From assembly GCF_964019385.1 (NCBI RefSeq), contig NC_088644.1:19392273-19456272 (forward strand): a stretch of 64,000 nt of DNA, given 5' to 3'. The stretch is from Sycon ciliatum (taxonomy: Eukaryota > Porifera > Calcarea > Leucosolenida > Sycettidae). A model generated the notes under the pieces. It saw nothing but the letters and a program-made list of their open reading frames with translations, was not told where the DNA came from and did not search any database. This document shows positions 1-38,700 of this stretch, in pieces. A program made the position numbers and the translations under genes. Within the stretch, counting starts at the first letter, position 1. Every line of letters starts with the position of its first letter.

Positions 1-1559
1 ACACTAGTTTGTTTAGAAAGCAGTATGGGAAGCGCACGGTCTGCCGAGGTCTTTTACAAGCCGCCTACATTTTCCATATTCACCAACTACGAGGTCAATA
101 ACATAATATTTATCATGGTATTTCAACGTGTGTGGTGGCGAATTGTAAAAAAAGTCGTCAAAATGGCACTGGTCAAAGATGGCAAATATTTGACCAGTGA
201 AGATCAAGGGAATTAGTGGAAATCAATATGAACCCATGATAAGAATACTTATTGGTTCACAGTAATATGAAGAGTCAGACTGAAGAACAGAAAGAGCTTC
301 AGGCTCTTCACAAGCAAATTTTCTGAAACTTTCCACGAGGACTAATTTCACTTTTTGTCGCGCAGGAAGCTAGGAAGCTAGTAATATTGTACTTGGACGG
401 AAACTAACGAGAGAGCTTGGAAGCCCAGGGCCCTACGCTATGCTTTTTTGCTTAGCTAGCTCATCATGCATGTTATTAGTACTGATGGAAATGTTTTTTT
501 TTCTCCATTGATTGACTACATCAAACTTTCTCTTTGCATTCGAGGGTAATACGACACCGTCTACCACCTTGATGACCTAGGCAAAAAAGAATAGGGATAT
601 ACTTTTTTTCATTTCTCCTATTTTATTTTCAAGACAACCTGGGATTCGAACCCGCACTATTGTCCTGCATGCATTCCCCCGATACACTTCGCATACATAC
701 TCATTCTTCCAAGCTGCTTTACGTTATGATCTTGCATTTGAAACCCTATTTGAATATTGTGGCCAGCTGTCTTTGATGGTACGGTACGGGACAGGTACGG
801 GATAGCGCAAGGAATGCCGATGGACAAACACGGAATTAAAACTGTGTGGACCCTGGCTAGCGCCAGACGTTACTGAAGTAACGTCTTTTGCTTAGCTACG
901 GGAATAAACATCACTAGTAACAGGGTGTGCTGTTCGAGACCGGGGCCCATTCAGTCGGTGTAAACAACTGAACGTAGTTATCCAGTAGTTATCACCCCCG
1001 CACGTTCACCTGACGTGTGTGGTGCGCATCTTAATCTCTCTCTATCCATGAGTTTCTACTGCCTAGGTCTAACCTGGCGCTAGGTGTGGTGGTGCCGATA
1101 TCATCGATGCTGAAGTAGCCCTTTCAGAGTCGACTTCTGCTGCATACAACATTTACAAAGCACGTGGAGTAGCAGCAGGAGCAGTCATTGGGTTAGAAAA
1201 ACAACTATACCATAACTCCAATGCTTGCAAACTTGACAATAAAGCTGAAAAAGAACAGCAATGATGCCCATGAATCCAATCACATGCATTCATCAGGTTA
1301 ATCACAGTATAAACATTTTCCTCAATGGCTTATTATTATTATTATTAGACACAATCTCATAGCATGTGACAAGCATAGCTAATGCAAGGACAGAATCCCC
1401 TGAGACAAGGGCGTTGAGCCAGCCACGGCAATAGTAAGCTAGGAAAACAAAGCAAAAGCAAAAAAATGAATGGAAAATTACAAAGAAAAACGATTAACGG
1501 AAGTGAGCACAATCAAAATTCGTGCATCACCCAGGTATTCGAGAATGTTCTTCGATAAT
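1..1559. other. Intergenic stretch without a recognisable gene
   Basis: No open frame here looks like a conserved protein. There is a small perfect inverted repeat at about 868-889 (ACGTTACT arms) and a short (ATT)n run near 1331-1347. At about 640-700 the minus strand reads a B-box-like GGTTCGAATCC, which may be a tRNA-derived SINE remnant, but no convincing A box or cloverleaf could be drawn. Nothing else is supported. Confidence 0.5.
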
Positions 1560-2174
1560 AATTATTGCGTCTAGTTCAGTTGCGATAGTAGATCTTTAAA
1601 CCGACCAATAGAAGAACAAGTTTTCAGACCCTATGGTAATGCTAACTAATGAGAGTAACCGGAAAACAAGGGGGACTTTAGATACTGGGCTGACTTAACA
1701 AGAGGCAGGATAAGCGCGTTACGGGTTGAGCTTGTCGAAAACCAATTGTACTTCATCATGTGTGAAGGGGTTTTATGAAGAAATATTTTATGAACCAGTG
1801 TACAGAGATGGTGGTTATGACGAACGGAGAGAGGAGAAGTGTGTGCAAGTCGATAAAGGGCATCCGATGGAAAACATCGATCCTTGTTGTAAAGAATTTT
1901 AAGTATAAATCTATGGTGGACTTCTAATTGGTTCAGAGTTGCGTCAGAAAGGCCACACCAAGCGGTATCGCAATAGTCGAATATGGAGAATATAGCACTG
2001 ATAAAATAAAAATAATAGTTTACACTGGATGGGCAAATGAGTGCAATGTGGTTGTAGTACCCCTAATGCTGAACTGGTTCGCTTGCATACACAGTTGACA
2101 TGTGCAGCCCGAGAGAGTTTGCAGTCAAACATCACACCGAGATGTTTGTGCTGAGTAACAACACGGATAGGCAT
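1560..2174 (-). mobile_element. LINE (non-LTR retrotransposon) 3' ORF2 remnant
   Basis: Read on the minus strand, the sequence encodes the end of a reverse transcriptase ORF. It begins with an HKHLGVMFD-like stretch, then a cysteine-rich helix and a CDTAWCGLSDATLNQLE-like stretch. This is the order seen in the thumb and post-thumb region of Jockey/CR1-type LINEs. The frame shifts once near 1985, and stops appear toward 1650. It is therefore a dead, 5'-truncated copy. The LINE assignment is from family knowledge; the clade is not determined. Confidence 0.7.
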
Positions 2175-2225
2175 AGTCGAGTCAGGGAAGTATAATGGTT
2201 GATCAGGAGGGGATGAAGCTTAAAG

Positions 2226-2640
2226 CAAGAGTACATAAACCAGAGTGTGCAACTGTGCATATCAGATCTGAAACAGCGCAGTTTGTGCACTGCGTCACCC
2301 TGATGAGGTCAGCCAAGCTGCGTCTTGCGTAAAGCTCAAATTTTCGTGTTTCACAGTCCGGAAATCAGCCAAGTTTGCATGATTCAGACGTCCTGTTTTA
2401 GGATTTCGGTGTTTTTATGTGACTGCGTATGCTGTGTACCTTCCCTGGCAAGTAATTTCACCATGCTATCCGTATCAAAAACCGAAATCAAGACAAACTC
2501 AGTGACCTGCACCACTGGGACTGGTTACGCAACTTTTCACTGTGCCTGTGCCTTACCATGCCGTCAGAAATGACGTACTGCACAGATTACGCTCCCACAG
2601 GAACCATCCCGAGTTGCACACTCTGGTTTATGTACTCTTG
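2226..2640. mobile_element. MITE-like element with CAAGAGTACAT terminal inverted repeats
   Basis: The left end reads CAAGAGTACATAAACCAG and continues for about 29 bp. The right end (2612-2640) is its near-exact reverse complement. Flanking TTAAAG/CTTTAA-like bases also mirror each other. No coding capacity is seen. The same terminus recurs at 19395-19660 and, shorter, near 32 and 33.5 kb, so this is a repeat family. Confidence 0.6.
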
Positions 2641-2840
2641 CTTAAAGGGGAATTATAGCCTTAAATCATGTCATTGTAAATAGACGCTAGGTGATGGGCT
2701 GGGGTATCGGGAGGTCGCTCAACAACCGTACAAACCTCTGCAGATTGCGTGAAATTGCGCGCACGAGATCCGGGTGGCGTCAACTGGTCAATGGCATCAT
2801 CGACAAGAAATATGTGTACCACTAAACAGGTCTAACTTAC

Positions 2841-3084
2841 TTATAGCTACTTGCAATGTGCTAGTGCTGCACCAGCGTGTTGCATTGTTAGTGTCTTTGA
2901 ATAGTATGCGTATGATCAAGTGTTTGTTCACCTATATTTTCCCTTTTTCGTTTTTGGTTTTGCTTTCTTTCTCTTTTTCTCCCCTTCTCTTCTGGTATCA
3001 TGTCTAACATTGGGTGTGGCCCAAGCGAAGGCTAGGCTAACGCTGATGCCTACGCGAAAGGGCTGATGATGATGATGATGATAG
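2841..3084 (+). repeat. Probable LINE 3' tail with (GAT)n end
   Basis: The stretch ends in a GCTAACGCTGATGCCTACGCG-type sequence followed by GATGATGATGATGATG, the kind of short repeat tail on which CR1/L2-like LINE 3' ends terminate. No reverse transcriptase coding is visible upstream, so this is at most a short 5'-truncated copy. The assignment rests only on the tail. Confidence 0.35.
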
Positions 3085-3745
3085 CCTAAAATCAAATTTT
3101 CACCAGTTGTAGTCTTCGGGGTGCTGCGTTGAATGGTCTTGTTCCGAGGAAGCTGAGACGCTCCCTTCCTTCTTTATTGCCAATCGAACTCACCAGTTCT
3201 ACCAAACCTGGGTGACTCCGCCCTACTAGATGGGGATTCGTATGCAAAATGTCACTGAAAGCGCCATTTCGTTCTTATAAAAGCACGGATGAATGCGATT
3301 GACCCATCGTCTTTTGGACGCTGAGTCGACTGGTTTTGGTCCGAGAAGGCTGCGATGCAGCGTTCGGCGCTTATAGGCCGTGCAAACTCACTTTTATCGT
3401 ACCGTTTCCAAGGATATTTACTCGCATACGATAAACTTGGACATACGCGTGCAACTGATTTTAGAACTTGGCCGGGACCCTTGTGCTCACGATTATACTT
3501 TGCACACCAGCAAAAGTGTCGGTTGCTGAAAGTGTGTACAAGTACTGCAAGTGCAGTGCTTGAACAAGGGAAAATTCAAAATTTAAAATTTCCCCGCATC
3601 TTGAGGTCACTGTGGATACATTGACGCGTGCAAAGTTTGCCACGTGCTCATGCGTACACCAATCACCTGGTCACCGTGCCTGCAGGCTACAACTTCCACA
3701 CCAAGGTTCAACTCGAGTGAGAGGAACACGCCCAAACAGGCTGAA
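3085..3745 (+). mobile_element. Partial copy of the long-palindrome TTAA element (one arm, interrupted)
   Basis: Bases 3085-3360 closely match the left arm of the palindromic element at 40774-41634 (shared landmarks TCACCAGTTGTAGTCTTCGG and CTACTAGATGGGGATT). Bases about 3654-3745 match the inner end of that arm (TCACCTGGTCACC, GGTTCAACTCGAGT). The roughly 290 bases between are unrelated. The second arm is missing, so this copy is a truncated relic. Confidence 0.6.
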
Positions 3746-3843
3746 ATTAGAGTAATCGGCTTTGCACAGGCAAACACGCACACTACACATTCATACACAC
3801 ATACTAGTAACTAGCATTCAAGATACTGTACAAAGATGTGTAC

Positions 3844-30851
<27,008 letters not shown>

Positions 30852-30869
30852 ACTCGCGACGACGCCGTC

Positions 30870-31069
30870 NNNNNNNNNNNNNNNNNNNNNNNNNNNNNNN
30901 NNNNNNNNNNNNNNNNNNNNNNNNNNNNNNNNNNNNNNNNNNNNNNNNNNNNNNNNNNNNNNNNNNNNNNNNNNNNNNNNNNNNNNNNNNNNNNNNNNNN
31001 NNNNNNNNNNNNNNNNNNNNNNNNNNNNNNNNNNNNNNNNNNNNNNNNNNNNNNNNNNNNNNNNNNNNN
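30870..31069. other. Assembly gap (200 N) upstream of SHIP exon 1
   Basis: Exactly 200 N, a placeholder length. The frame of SHIP exon 1 runs open into the gap. On the far side a minus-strand frame (about 31070-31155) is also open and starts MAVLLTAEGGEISRQ, so extra N-terminal coding is possible but unproven. Confidence 0.95.
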
Positions 31070-31155
31070 GCCTCCGCAAGGCACCAGTGCACCACACCAC
31101 TGACATGCAACTGTCGACTAATTTCACCGCCCTCGGCAGTCAGCAGCACAGCCAC

Positions 31156-33040
31156 AGAGTTGAAATATGAAGAGAATTAATTGATCCAGGTGTCGCCAAC
31201 AAGTGCACTGGCTCAGCTAAGAATTGAAGCCACTGATGATTTGGCAAAATCCAAATCAGCACTCCGAAACCGAACGAGTGGACAACCGGGTGAAGTAAAT
31301 GGTCCTCATTTCCCTGGGTAGGAGCTGCTGAAGACTAAGCTGCATTAGCTCCACTGTCACCATACCAGATAGAAGTCACAATTTCAAATTGACAACAATT
31401 TTTACTACCACAAAAAAAACTGGTGAGAAAACACTTGATCCTCCAAAAACAAGGCAGGCATAAATCAATGTTAGTCAGGTCTACTGCTACAACCAGAGAG
31501 GGTAACCAGAGCTTCAAGAGGCCATTGTTCTCCAACAAACACACCAGACTTCAGGCGATAGATCAAGAGGAGACGGAGCAAAACAGCAGCTAAATAACGG
31601 ATAAAGTCAGGTGGTTCTGCCTGCTGCTTTCGCTCTCGAGATCTCGACGACTCGTAGATCGATCTACTCACTCGAGTCACCAGTCTCTCTGCCTGCACCA
31701 TGAGTCCATGACATGACATTGTAATGTTCACCAGTGCAGTACAGTCAGTACATGCAGACCATGTACCAGTTGTGTGACGTCGACGAGCTACTCAAGTATG
31801 AGTCGCGTGCTACCCGGCTGCACTGTTAGATCTACAGTCAACCCGGCAGCTTGGTGCAGAGTCCAAAATAAAAGCCCAAAACAAGAAGTAGTACCAGTAC
31901 TCCAGTAGGTCTACTGTAGTTGGCAAAACTAATCAGGAGTCCAGGACCAGGGACTGGGAGATCCATAATTTTATTATTATTGGCAAGAGTACATGAAACA
32001 TGTACTCTTGATATTGGTAGTACCAAGAGTACACACCTGTCATAACTACAGTTATCACATGGCAGGTGATTGTTGCCCGTACTCCAGCGAATCAGCACCT
32101 TTCGCGCCGCGGGCAATTATGCGATATTGCCCGCAAAACAATAGTTTATTTGCCCGCAAAAAAATAGTTTATTTCAGTGATCGCGTGACTACGACGAGTC
32201 TCGGACTCTGTAGACTGTACGACTCTACGACGAGTCGCAGTGTAGCATTGAGACGAAGATGGAATTCTTTTTGGAGATGGACATCCCGGCAATGGACATG
32301 GCCTCGGACGTCTGCCGTGTGGTGCTTGCAGGTATCATTTGTTCAGTCATGTTGGCAGCCTGACCGTCGGTAAGCTTGTGGATAAGATTCAGTTCTGCTC
32401 GAAGTGGTACTGTGATCACAAACAATTATTATTTTGAAATAACACAAATTCAACTCAGCGTCGTGCGTTTTCAAATCCTCGCAAAGTCACTGCCTGTGTG
32501 TGGTCTTCATGTGCCACGCAAAACTCTTACCAGGCTCATCTGTCCTCTGCCTTCACCTTTGCTTGAACAACAAACACAACAATTCAGGAATGTTTTGCAA
32601 TGAAAAATACAGCTATATCTGGAGTTGAAAAAAAGAAGAAAAATTGTCCTCAGAATTACACACCAGGGAGTCGACAAATCCTTGCACTTGTTGCAGTACT
32701 GTATTTGACAACTTCCTGATACACATGTAAACATGAAGAAACTCTTTGTGGTAGCACTCTTAATTTTTCAACTGAAATTATGATTCTGCTGTATTTTATT
32801 GTCGTTGCCATGTCTATTGCTATGACGAGGCGGTGCCGGCACTTTTTTCTGTCTCCGTCTTTCAGTACTGTATACTCTCTGATGGCCTGTAGCAGACCTT
32901 TTGTTAGGGTGTAGGAGAAATATCTTCATTTTTCCTGTTTTGATAATGATAGCATATCAATATACATTGTGGTCATAATGTGTTGGCATTTGGGCTAATT
33001 TCAACAGCAGCCCAATGGTCTGCTCTGTGGGCCATGTGAT
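31156..33040. other. Intergenic stretch upstream of SHIP
   Basis: No conserved gene recognised. CAAGAGTACA-type termini occur near 31985 and 32034, and GTACTCTTGGTAGTAC near 33483, which may bound a 1.45-kb relative of the element at 2226. A small plus-strand ORF at about 32261 (34 codons, starting MEFFLEMDIPAMD) has no recognisable homology. Confidence 0.4.
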
Positions 33041-33047
33041 AAATTTG

Positions 33048-33289
33048 TTATCGCATGGTTGCTGCGGGCCTTATGGCATATTATTGCCCCGAGAGGTTAG
33101 CCCGAGGGCCGTAGGCCCGAGGGCTAACCTCGAGGGCCCTTGCAACCATGCGATAAGTATGTAATCAAGCACGCTCAGGAGGTCATGATGGCTGAATCTT
33201 GCCTGAGCCTGCAGCCCAAGGGCCGTAGGCCCGAGGGCTGCAGGCAAGGGCAAGATTCAGCCATCATGACAGACAGAGCGTGCTTGATT
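33048..33289. repeat. Two adjacent palindromes sharing a GGGCCGTAGGCCCGAGGGCT core
   Basis: Palindrome 1 (33048-33156): outer arms TTATCGCATGGTTGC and GCAACCATGCGATAA, inner arms GGTTAGCCC and GGGCTAACC. Palindrome 2 (33163-33289): outer arms AATCAAGCACGCTC and GAGCGTGCTTGATT, middle arms around ATGATGGCTGAATCTTGCC, inner arms CTGCAGCCC and GGGCTGCAG. Both tips carry GGGCCGTAGGCCCGAGGGCT. No coding is seen. Confidence 0.85.
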
Positions 33290-33572
33290 TGATTTCTTAC
33301 AGCGCGAAGCAACATGTTAGGGAAGGTGAAAGGTCGAAGGTCGAAAAATTATTCTCGAAATGACGTCAAACGGTCCTGAAACTCCCGAAATGACGTCAAA
33401 CGGTCCTGATGGCCTGATTATGCCCGCGGCGGGAAGATCGCCTATTGGCCATGGCCCCGGCAACGACCACGTGTCATGTAAGAACATATATTATGTACTC
33501 TTGGTAGTACAGTGTGCAGGTGCGTGGGTGGACATGGATATGGAATTATTTGGGAACCGAAAGACGAGACTA

Positions 33573-33832
33573 CAGTCCATTTCAAAACTATAGACGCGTA
33601 CCTAGGCAAAAACCGTTATGCCAGCATCTACACCACATAAAATCTGTGATCATTTTGTGCATAAATTTTTCCAAATAATTAATTGGGCGTCTGTTATCCA
33701 ATCCTTTAGAAACTATATGAGAGTAATTGTGGAGCGATCCTGAGCAATATTCTGAAAACTATTCTCAAAAAGTTCCAGCCAAATTTGAAATATTTCAAAA
33801 ACCCTACGCGTCTATAGTTTTGAAATGCACTG
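33573..33832. mobile_element. Mariner-like MITE (CAGTCCATTTCAAAACTATAG ends)
   Basis: The left end CAGTCCATTTCAAAACTATA followed by GACGCGTA is mirrored by TACGCGTC, TATAGTTTTGAAATGCACTG at the right, with TA on both sides. There is no coding. Confidence 0.75.
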
Positions 33833-34734
33833 TAGTCGACTACGCAGCGAGCTTTTTTATTATTTTTTTGATTGAAAAAACACAAACCTTCAGACATGTG
33901 AATGTGCACATGATATACAGTATTACGTATCGAGAAGGCAGCACAGAAACGGCACTCGGCGACGGCAGTGGTGGTGAGGCCTGGACAGCTCGCCTGACCG
34001 TGGGTCTCAGAGTCAACAATGGGCAGACGCAACGGGGGGGGTGTGGAAGCTTAGGAAATAAGGGATGGAGCCAGCGTGATCATAGTAATAAGTACCGGTA
34101 ATAGTATGTAATACATATGCAGAAGTAATAATTATGTTAATCTTAAAAACAATAGAGAGATTAACCTCCTCTCCCCTGACTCACTTGTGAGGTCTGCATT
34201 CGCTACTAAGGTTAACAGGCATAGTGGTGGCCTGCGGATGCGAAGGCTAGTTTGAGTGTTTCTGAACATTCAAGCGATGCCGACGCGGATCCCACGAAGA
34301 TTATTTTATTATTAAAAACAATAGTGCGGTGGACCTGCGCAGAGGAAAGGCATCATGGACATGATGTACGTGTTGTTGTTTCTATATTTTACTTCACCAT
34401 ATGAACAGGCAAGACTGCCTTCTCACCGGGGCTATTGGCCCACGGCTCTCACAATATGATGAAAATGTTTAAAATTTGTATGAAGAAGAAAGGAACGGAA
34501 AAGAAGATGAAATGAAAGGAAAGAAAACAGTCGTGTATAACATACATGTTTAAGTGAGCTAGGGCACATCATACACACACATATACGCGTGTTCAAATAG
34601 GAGATCAAACTGATAGGCGTTCGCCGGCATTGGGTAATCTTGAAATAAAGATATTAATATTATTAAAGAGATTATTATCATACGCTCACATAAACACCAC
34701 ATACCAACCATGTACACACACACACACACACACA

Positions 34735-34807
34735 CCTCAGACCTCAGACCTCAGACATGCCCATCGCGGAAGCGATGATAGCGAACAGCTATGTTAGACA
34801 TAGCAAC
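34735..34807. repeat. Copy of the 66-bp repeat at 20522-20587
   Basis: The copy has three CTCAGAC units instead of two, then GCCCATCGCGGAAGCGATGA and ends ATGTTAGACATAGCAAC. It is flanked on the left by an AC repeat, with more AC repeats at 34861-34925. Confidence 0.65.
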
Positions 34808-34856
34808 TTGTGCTGGGATTACACCATTCAACAGCTTGCAAGGCTGATGAAATGAC

Positions 34857-34890
<34 letters not shown>

Positions 34891-35365
34891 CTCGCACGCA
34901 CACACACACACACGTACACACACACTTGTACTTTTTGCTCCCTGCCAAAACTGGTCACGTGGGTCTCCCCGGGAGAGGGGAGAGAGACTCAAAAGGAATC
35001 TTGGAAAGATGACTCAATTGGCTATTGAACCGCCAACGGCCGACACCCACTGAAATCCCCAAAACTCTGCGGGTGGACTTGAAAATGATCCCACTTATGG
35101 GCTCACCGCACCTCAGTAAGTGGGTGAGGACAAGGTGCAGAAAAAGGATTGACGGCATCAGGGTATCCGTCCCGGGATCCAACTGCAGTTACCCCTGCCC
35201 CCAGTGAAGGTAATACTTGCTACTAGTGTGGGTGGCTAAATCAGAGTGGATCTCATACAAGCTTCATTAGCACCATGATTACACAAGAGTTGATCTAGCC
35301 AGAAGTAGCCCATGGTTAACAGGTATGTATACTTCAAATAGATAGTATATGAACCCTGAAACCAA

Positions 35366-35565
35366 CAGGCGCGTGCTCGGCGATGGGCACGGGGGCACGT
35401 GCACCCCCCCAGAAATTTTCAATCTGGGTAATTGCAATTGTAATGTATGCAAATATGCTCTAAAATTCAAGAAAGGTTGCAAACAAATTGCAGAAAATTG
35501 CCGGGGGGGGGGGCTCCCCTCGGCTCCCGTGCACCCCCCTAGTTGGGGGGCCGAGCACGCCCCTG
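35366..35565. mobile_element. 200-bp inverted-repeat element with CAGGSGCGTGCTCGGC ends
   Basis: The left end CAGGCGCGTGCTCGGC mirrors GGCCGAGCACGCCCCTG at the right. Poly-C and poly-G tracts (35405, 35502) extend the symmetry. ACCAA stands on both sides, a possible 5-bp target duplication. The CAGGGGCG start resembles hAT ends, but an 8-bp duplication is not present. Confidence 0.6.
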
Positions 35566-35675
35566 ACCAACAAAGGTGGTAGGTACAACATTACACCTTC
35601 AAGCAGCCGAGAGGCTGTTGGCAACAGACCCAACACTATCCGGCATAGGTGTTCCTACCAACCGAACTAGCTGGC

Positions 35676-35678
<3 letters not shown>

Positions 35679-35719
<41 letters not shown>

Positions 35720-35736
35720 ACACACACACACACACG
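35679..35736. repeat. (AC)n microsatellite
   Basis: About 28 AC units with one CC interruption. Confidence 0.9.
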
Positions 35737-35851
35737 CGTGCACATGCACACAGACTTTGCGCCAGGGCAGACGTCTACTGTACCCTAGGCTAGCGCTATA
35801 AACCCGTTTACTGCGTTAGCCTACACTACATGTATACAGTATGCCAGTTTT

Positions 35852-35934
35852 GTTTTTCCACAAGCCAGTAGGCAGTATGTTTTCCACAAGCCAGTAGGCA
35901 GTATGTTTTCCACAAGCCAGTAGGCAGTATGTTT
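35852..35934. repeat. 26-bp tandem repeat, three copies
   Basis: The unit TTTTCCACAAGCCAGTAGGC plus AGTATG is repeated three times without change except at the left edge. Confidence 0.9.
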
Positions 35935-36112
35935 TGCTTTTGATTCATAAGGCCATACCACCAATGACCATTCGTCCCGCCTAGCATTCTTCCAGCCCCT
36001 CTCCCCAAAGTTTAGGCCTCTCTGTTTTTCTTCTCAGTCATGATATTATTGGTGCAGCTAGCACACCCCGAGCCCCGCCGAGACCTCAGCCGCCTCAGGT
36101 CCGCCGAGTGCA

Positions 36113-36301
36113 CTATACTAGCCACGTTATACATGTAGGTCTTACCATCCTTTTGCTCCTCAATTCTAACCAGACTGGAGCCCATGCCATGGGCACTTGA
36201 AAAGAATCCCAGAAAAGAGTGCTCAACCAAGTCGATCGAGGTGGGGGAGCGTCACTTGAATACTCAATCTCGGATTCTCCGGACATCAAGCTGTTCGCCA
36301 T
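36113..36301 (-). CDS. Possible first exon of an unidentified minus-strand gene
   Basis: A minus-strand frame from the ATG at 36301 reads MANSLMSGESEIEYSSDAPP, an acidic, low-complexity start typical of cytosolic N termini. A GTAAGA donor-like site follows near 36148. No homology is recognised and no matching downstream exon was found before the SHIP exon 1 region. It may be chance. Confidence 0.25.
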   Translation of the reverse strand: MANSLMSGESEIEYSSDAPPPRSTWLSTLFWDSFQVPMAWAPVWLELRSKRMVRPTCITWLV

Positions 36302-37660
36302 ATTAGATCTCCTCAGCCGAGCTCAGAGTTACTGCGGCACTGGCCGATTGCAATGAAGTCCAGTGAGGGCTGAGGCCCGGCCCCTGAGTGATCTGGGAGT
36401 CGCAAGATAGTAGTATCATACTCAGCCTTGTCTTACTTGAGCAAGTTGAGGCTGAGGCCCAGTGAGGGAGACACACTCCACTGTCTGACATGCCACCGTT
36501 GACAGTCAGTGTGACAGTGGGTGTGTGGTCGAAGCTTCTACACATCTGAGGGGGCATCTCACTAGGGGCCGACCAGTAACCTCATTATTACCGGCACTAC
36601 AGCGGTAGCTGACGAACTCTTAGGTTCAACCATAATCTTCAACCGACTCATATCCACATTGTACTATGTACTGTACATTGTGTTGCACTTCTACAGTAGA
36701 AGCATTGTGTTTTCCTGTGTCACCCAGGATGTGATGGTGAAAGCAAGGTGTTCACTCGGTTTACTTGGGATCATTGTCAAGGGGGTACTTGACTTCCAAC
36801 ATTCACTGCATGCATCAGAGAAAAAGACAAGAGAACTGAACCGGCGGAATGCAAACTCATTCAGAAATCGGGGATAGGGGTGTGCGGATAATGCTCGAAA
36901 AGGTGGCAGATTCTGCTCGAAAAGCAGTGAAATTGGCAGAACCATACGAACCTTATGGCGGGCAATTCCTCGAATTCTGCTCCATTTCTTTGTCCACATA
37001 CCAAACATGCATGAAACTTACCAGAAAAAGTACCGAATTCTGCCTTATTTTTCTGCCGGCATTCTCCGCATATGCCTAATCGGGAAACAGACCGGCTGGC
37101 CGAACCATTCGTTGGTTGCATCCCATGAAGAGAACTACACACACGTAGATCTACGTGTAGATCTTCATGCACATGTACGCTACTACTCACTCGAACTCCT
37201 GGTTGCAGTCCTAGTGTTGCGTACTCTGGTGGACGCATTGCTTGGAGAGAGAAGGAGAGAGTTGGAGATCGTCCGCGATCCGGGCCAAGGAGTTAGGAGA
37301 CGGATTCCCTCACCAACTATCCATGCACTCATAACGATGCAGTATCGTTTGCGAGGTCTCCAGAAGGCACAGTACATAGGCAAAGAAGAACAATACGAAA
37401 ACTAAACGGCAACCAAACAACACCAGAACTCAGTGCCAGAAGTAGCAGACCAAACTCCAAAGCTATCACCATGCAGGTTCCGCCAAAGCGGAGGTTCCGC
37501 TCGCATTTTTTTGGCGTAGCGAAATCCAAACTTTCCGCCAAAAGTGAAACTAACGTGTTTTACGCCTCCGCCGTTGCACCGCTTTGGCGGCGCCGGCAAT
37601 AAAAAGTGCATGTGTGACAGCATCCTTTCGGAGGTAGGAGCATAACTACAATATTTATTA

Positions 37661-38254
37661 GTGAGGTTTTGCATTCCGAAATTCGACAAAAAGATTCGGC
37701 ACGCGGGAGCGAGGTCGAAAATGCACACGAAGATTCGGCATGTTTGTTCGGAAAAAGCTCACTTTGCCGAAAATATTTTTCGGATGAATTTTCTTGTAGA
37801 AGAGCGCTAGCGCGTGATTTATTCAAAGAGGTTTCTTATCTCGGCATCGCTTCGCCGCCGTCTTTGGCGACATCAGCATCGTCAGCTACCTCTGAGGCTC
37901 TGATTGCTCCTCTCCACTGCCCATCTACTCTCTTTCGCCTGGAGTGTGCTCACCGTCATCTGTGTGGCTGAAAAGACTATGGCGATACGCATAAAATTTG
38001 ACTTGGCCATGGAGTTGGTTTTTCTGAGGCAACTCGGGAGGCAGGTTTGGCCCTCGACTCTTTGGGCGATCAAAGTTCGTTGGAATCAGCAAGGAAAGGA
38101 GCACGGGACAGGACATTGCTGATGCTAGGGCTCACGAAATGAAAACACATCATTTTCGACTTGCAAAACAAACGTTGGTGCGAAAATTCGGCATTTTGAT
38201 GTTCGACAAATGACCGAAGAACGCCGAACAGAAATTCGGAATGCAAAACCTCAC
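37661..38254. mobile_element. Mariner-like MITE (GTGAGGTTTTGC ends)
   Basis: GTGAGGTTTTGCATTCCGAA on the left is mirrored by TTCGGAATGCAAAACCTCAC on the right, with TA at both borders. The interior repeats ATTCGGCA-like motifs. It adjoins the related element starting at 38266. Confidence 0.75.
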
Positions 38255-38700
38255 TATTAGTATTACAGAGGTTTAGCACAACGAAATTCGTTGTTCATTT
38301 TCGTTATGCCGCTGTACGAAAAAGCCGACCGAAATTCGCTGAATTTTTGTTTAGCAGAACGTTCTCCATAAACTTCGGTGTCGCTAGTGGATCATGGATA
38401 CCGTGGATGTCGCGGAAATCCCCGCGAAATACAAAAATAGTAATCCTCGTCACTGCCCGACTTTCGTAAACTGGTGGCCTCACCACTCGAATGCTTCTTG
38501 AGCAGGAGATGAAACCGATCCACAAGCCCTTTCTTTTTCAGCCCAGCAAATTTCTCATCGCTCTGGGAAAGCAGCAGAGCTGCTACTTCATTCGTGCGTG
38601 ATTTCCGCAAGAAACGGCATCGACCTCACAAGGCGGAGCATCATGAGATCCATCTGCGTATCCCATGTAAGTCGTCGTCCCTCCTGATCACCAGAGGTAA

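Noticed and set aside
32261..32365. Small plus-strand ORF starting MEFFLEMDIPAMD as a first exon
   Set aside because: Only 34 codons, no homology, in a repeat-rich stretch; a donor-like GCAG/GTATCA is not enough support.
37183..37541. Minus-strand exon starting MRPPEYATLGLQPGVR before a GTGAGT site
   Set aside because: No downstream exon keeps a compatible phase, and the region is adjacent to inverted-repeat debris; too weak to list as a gene.
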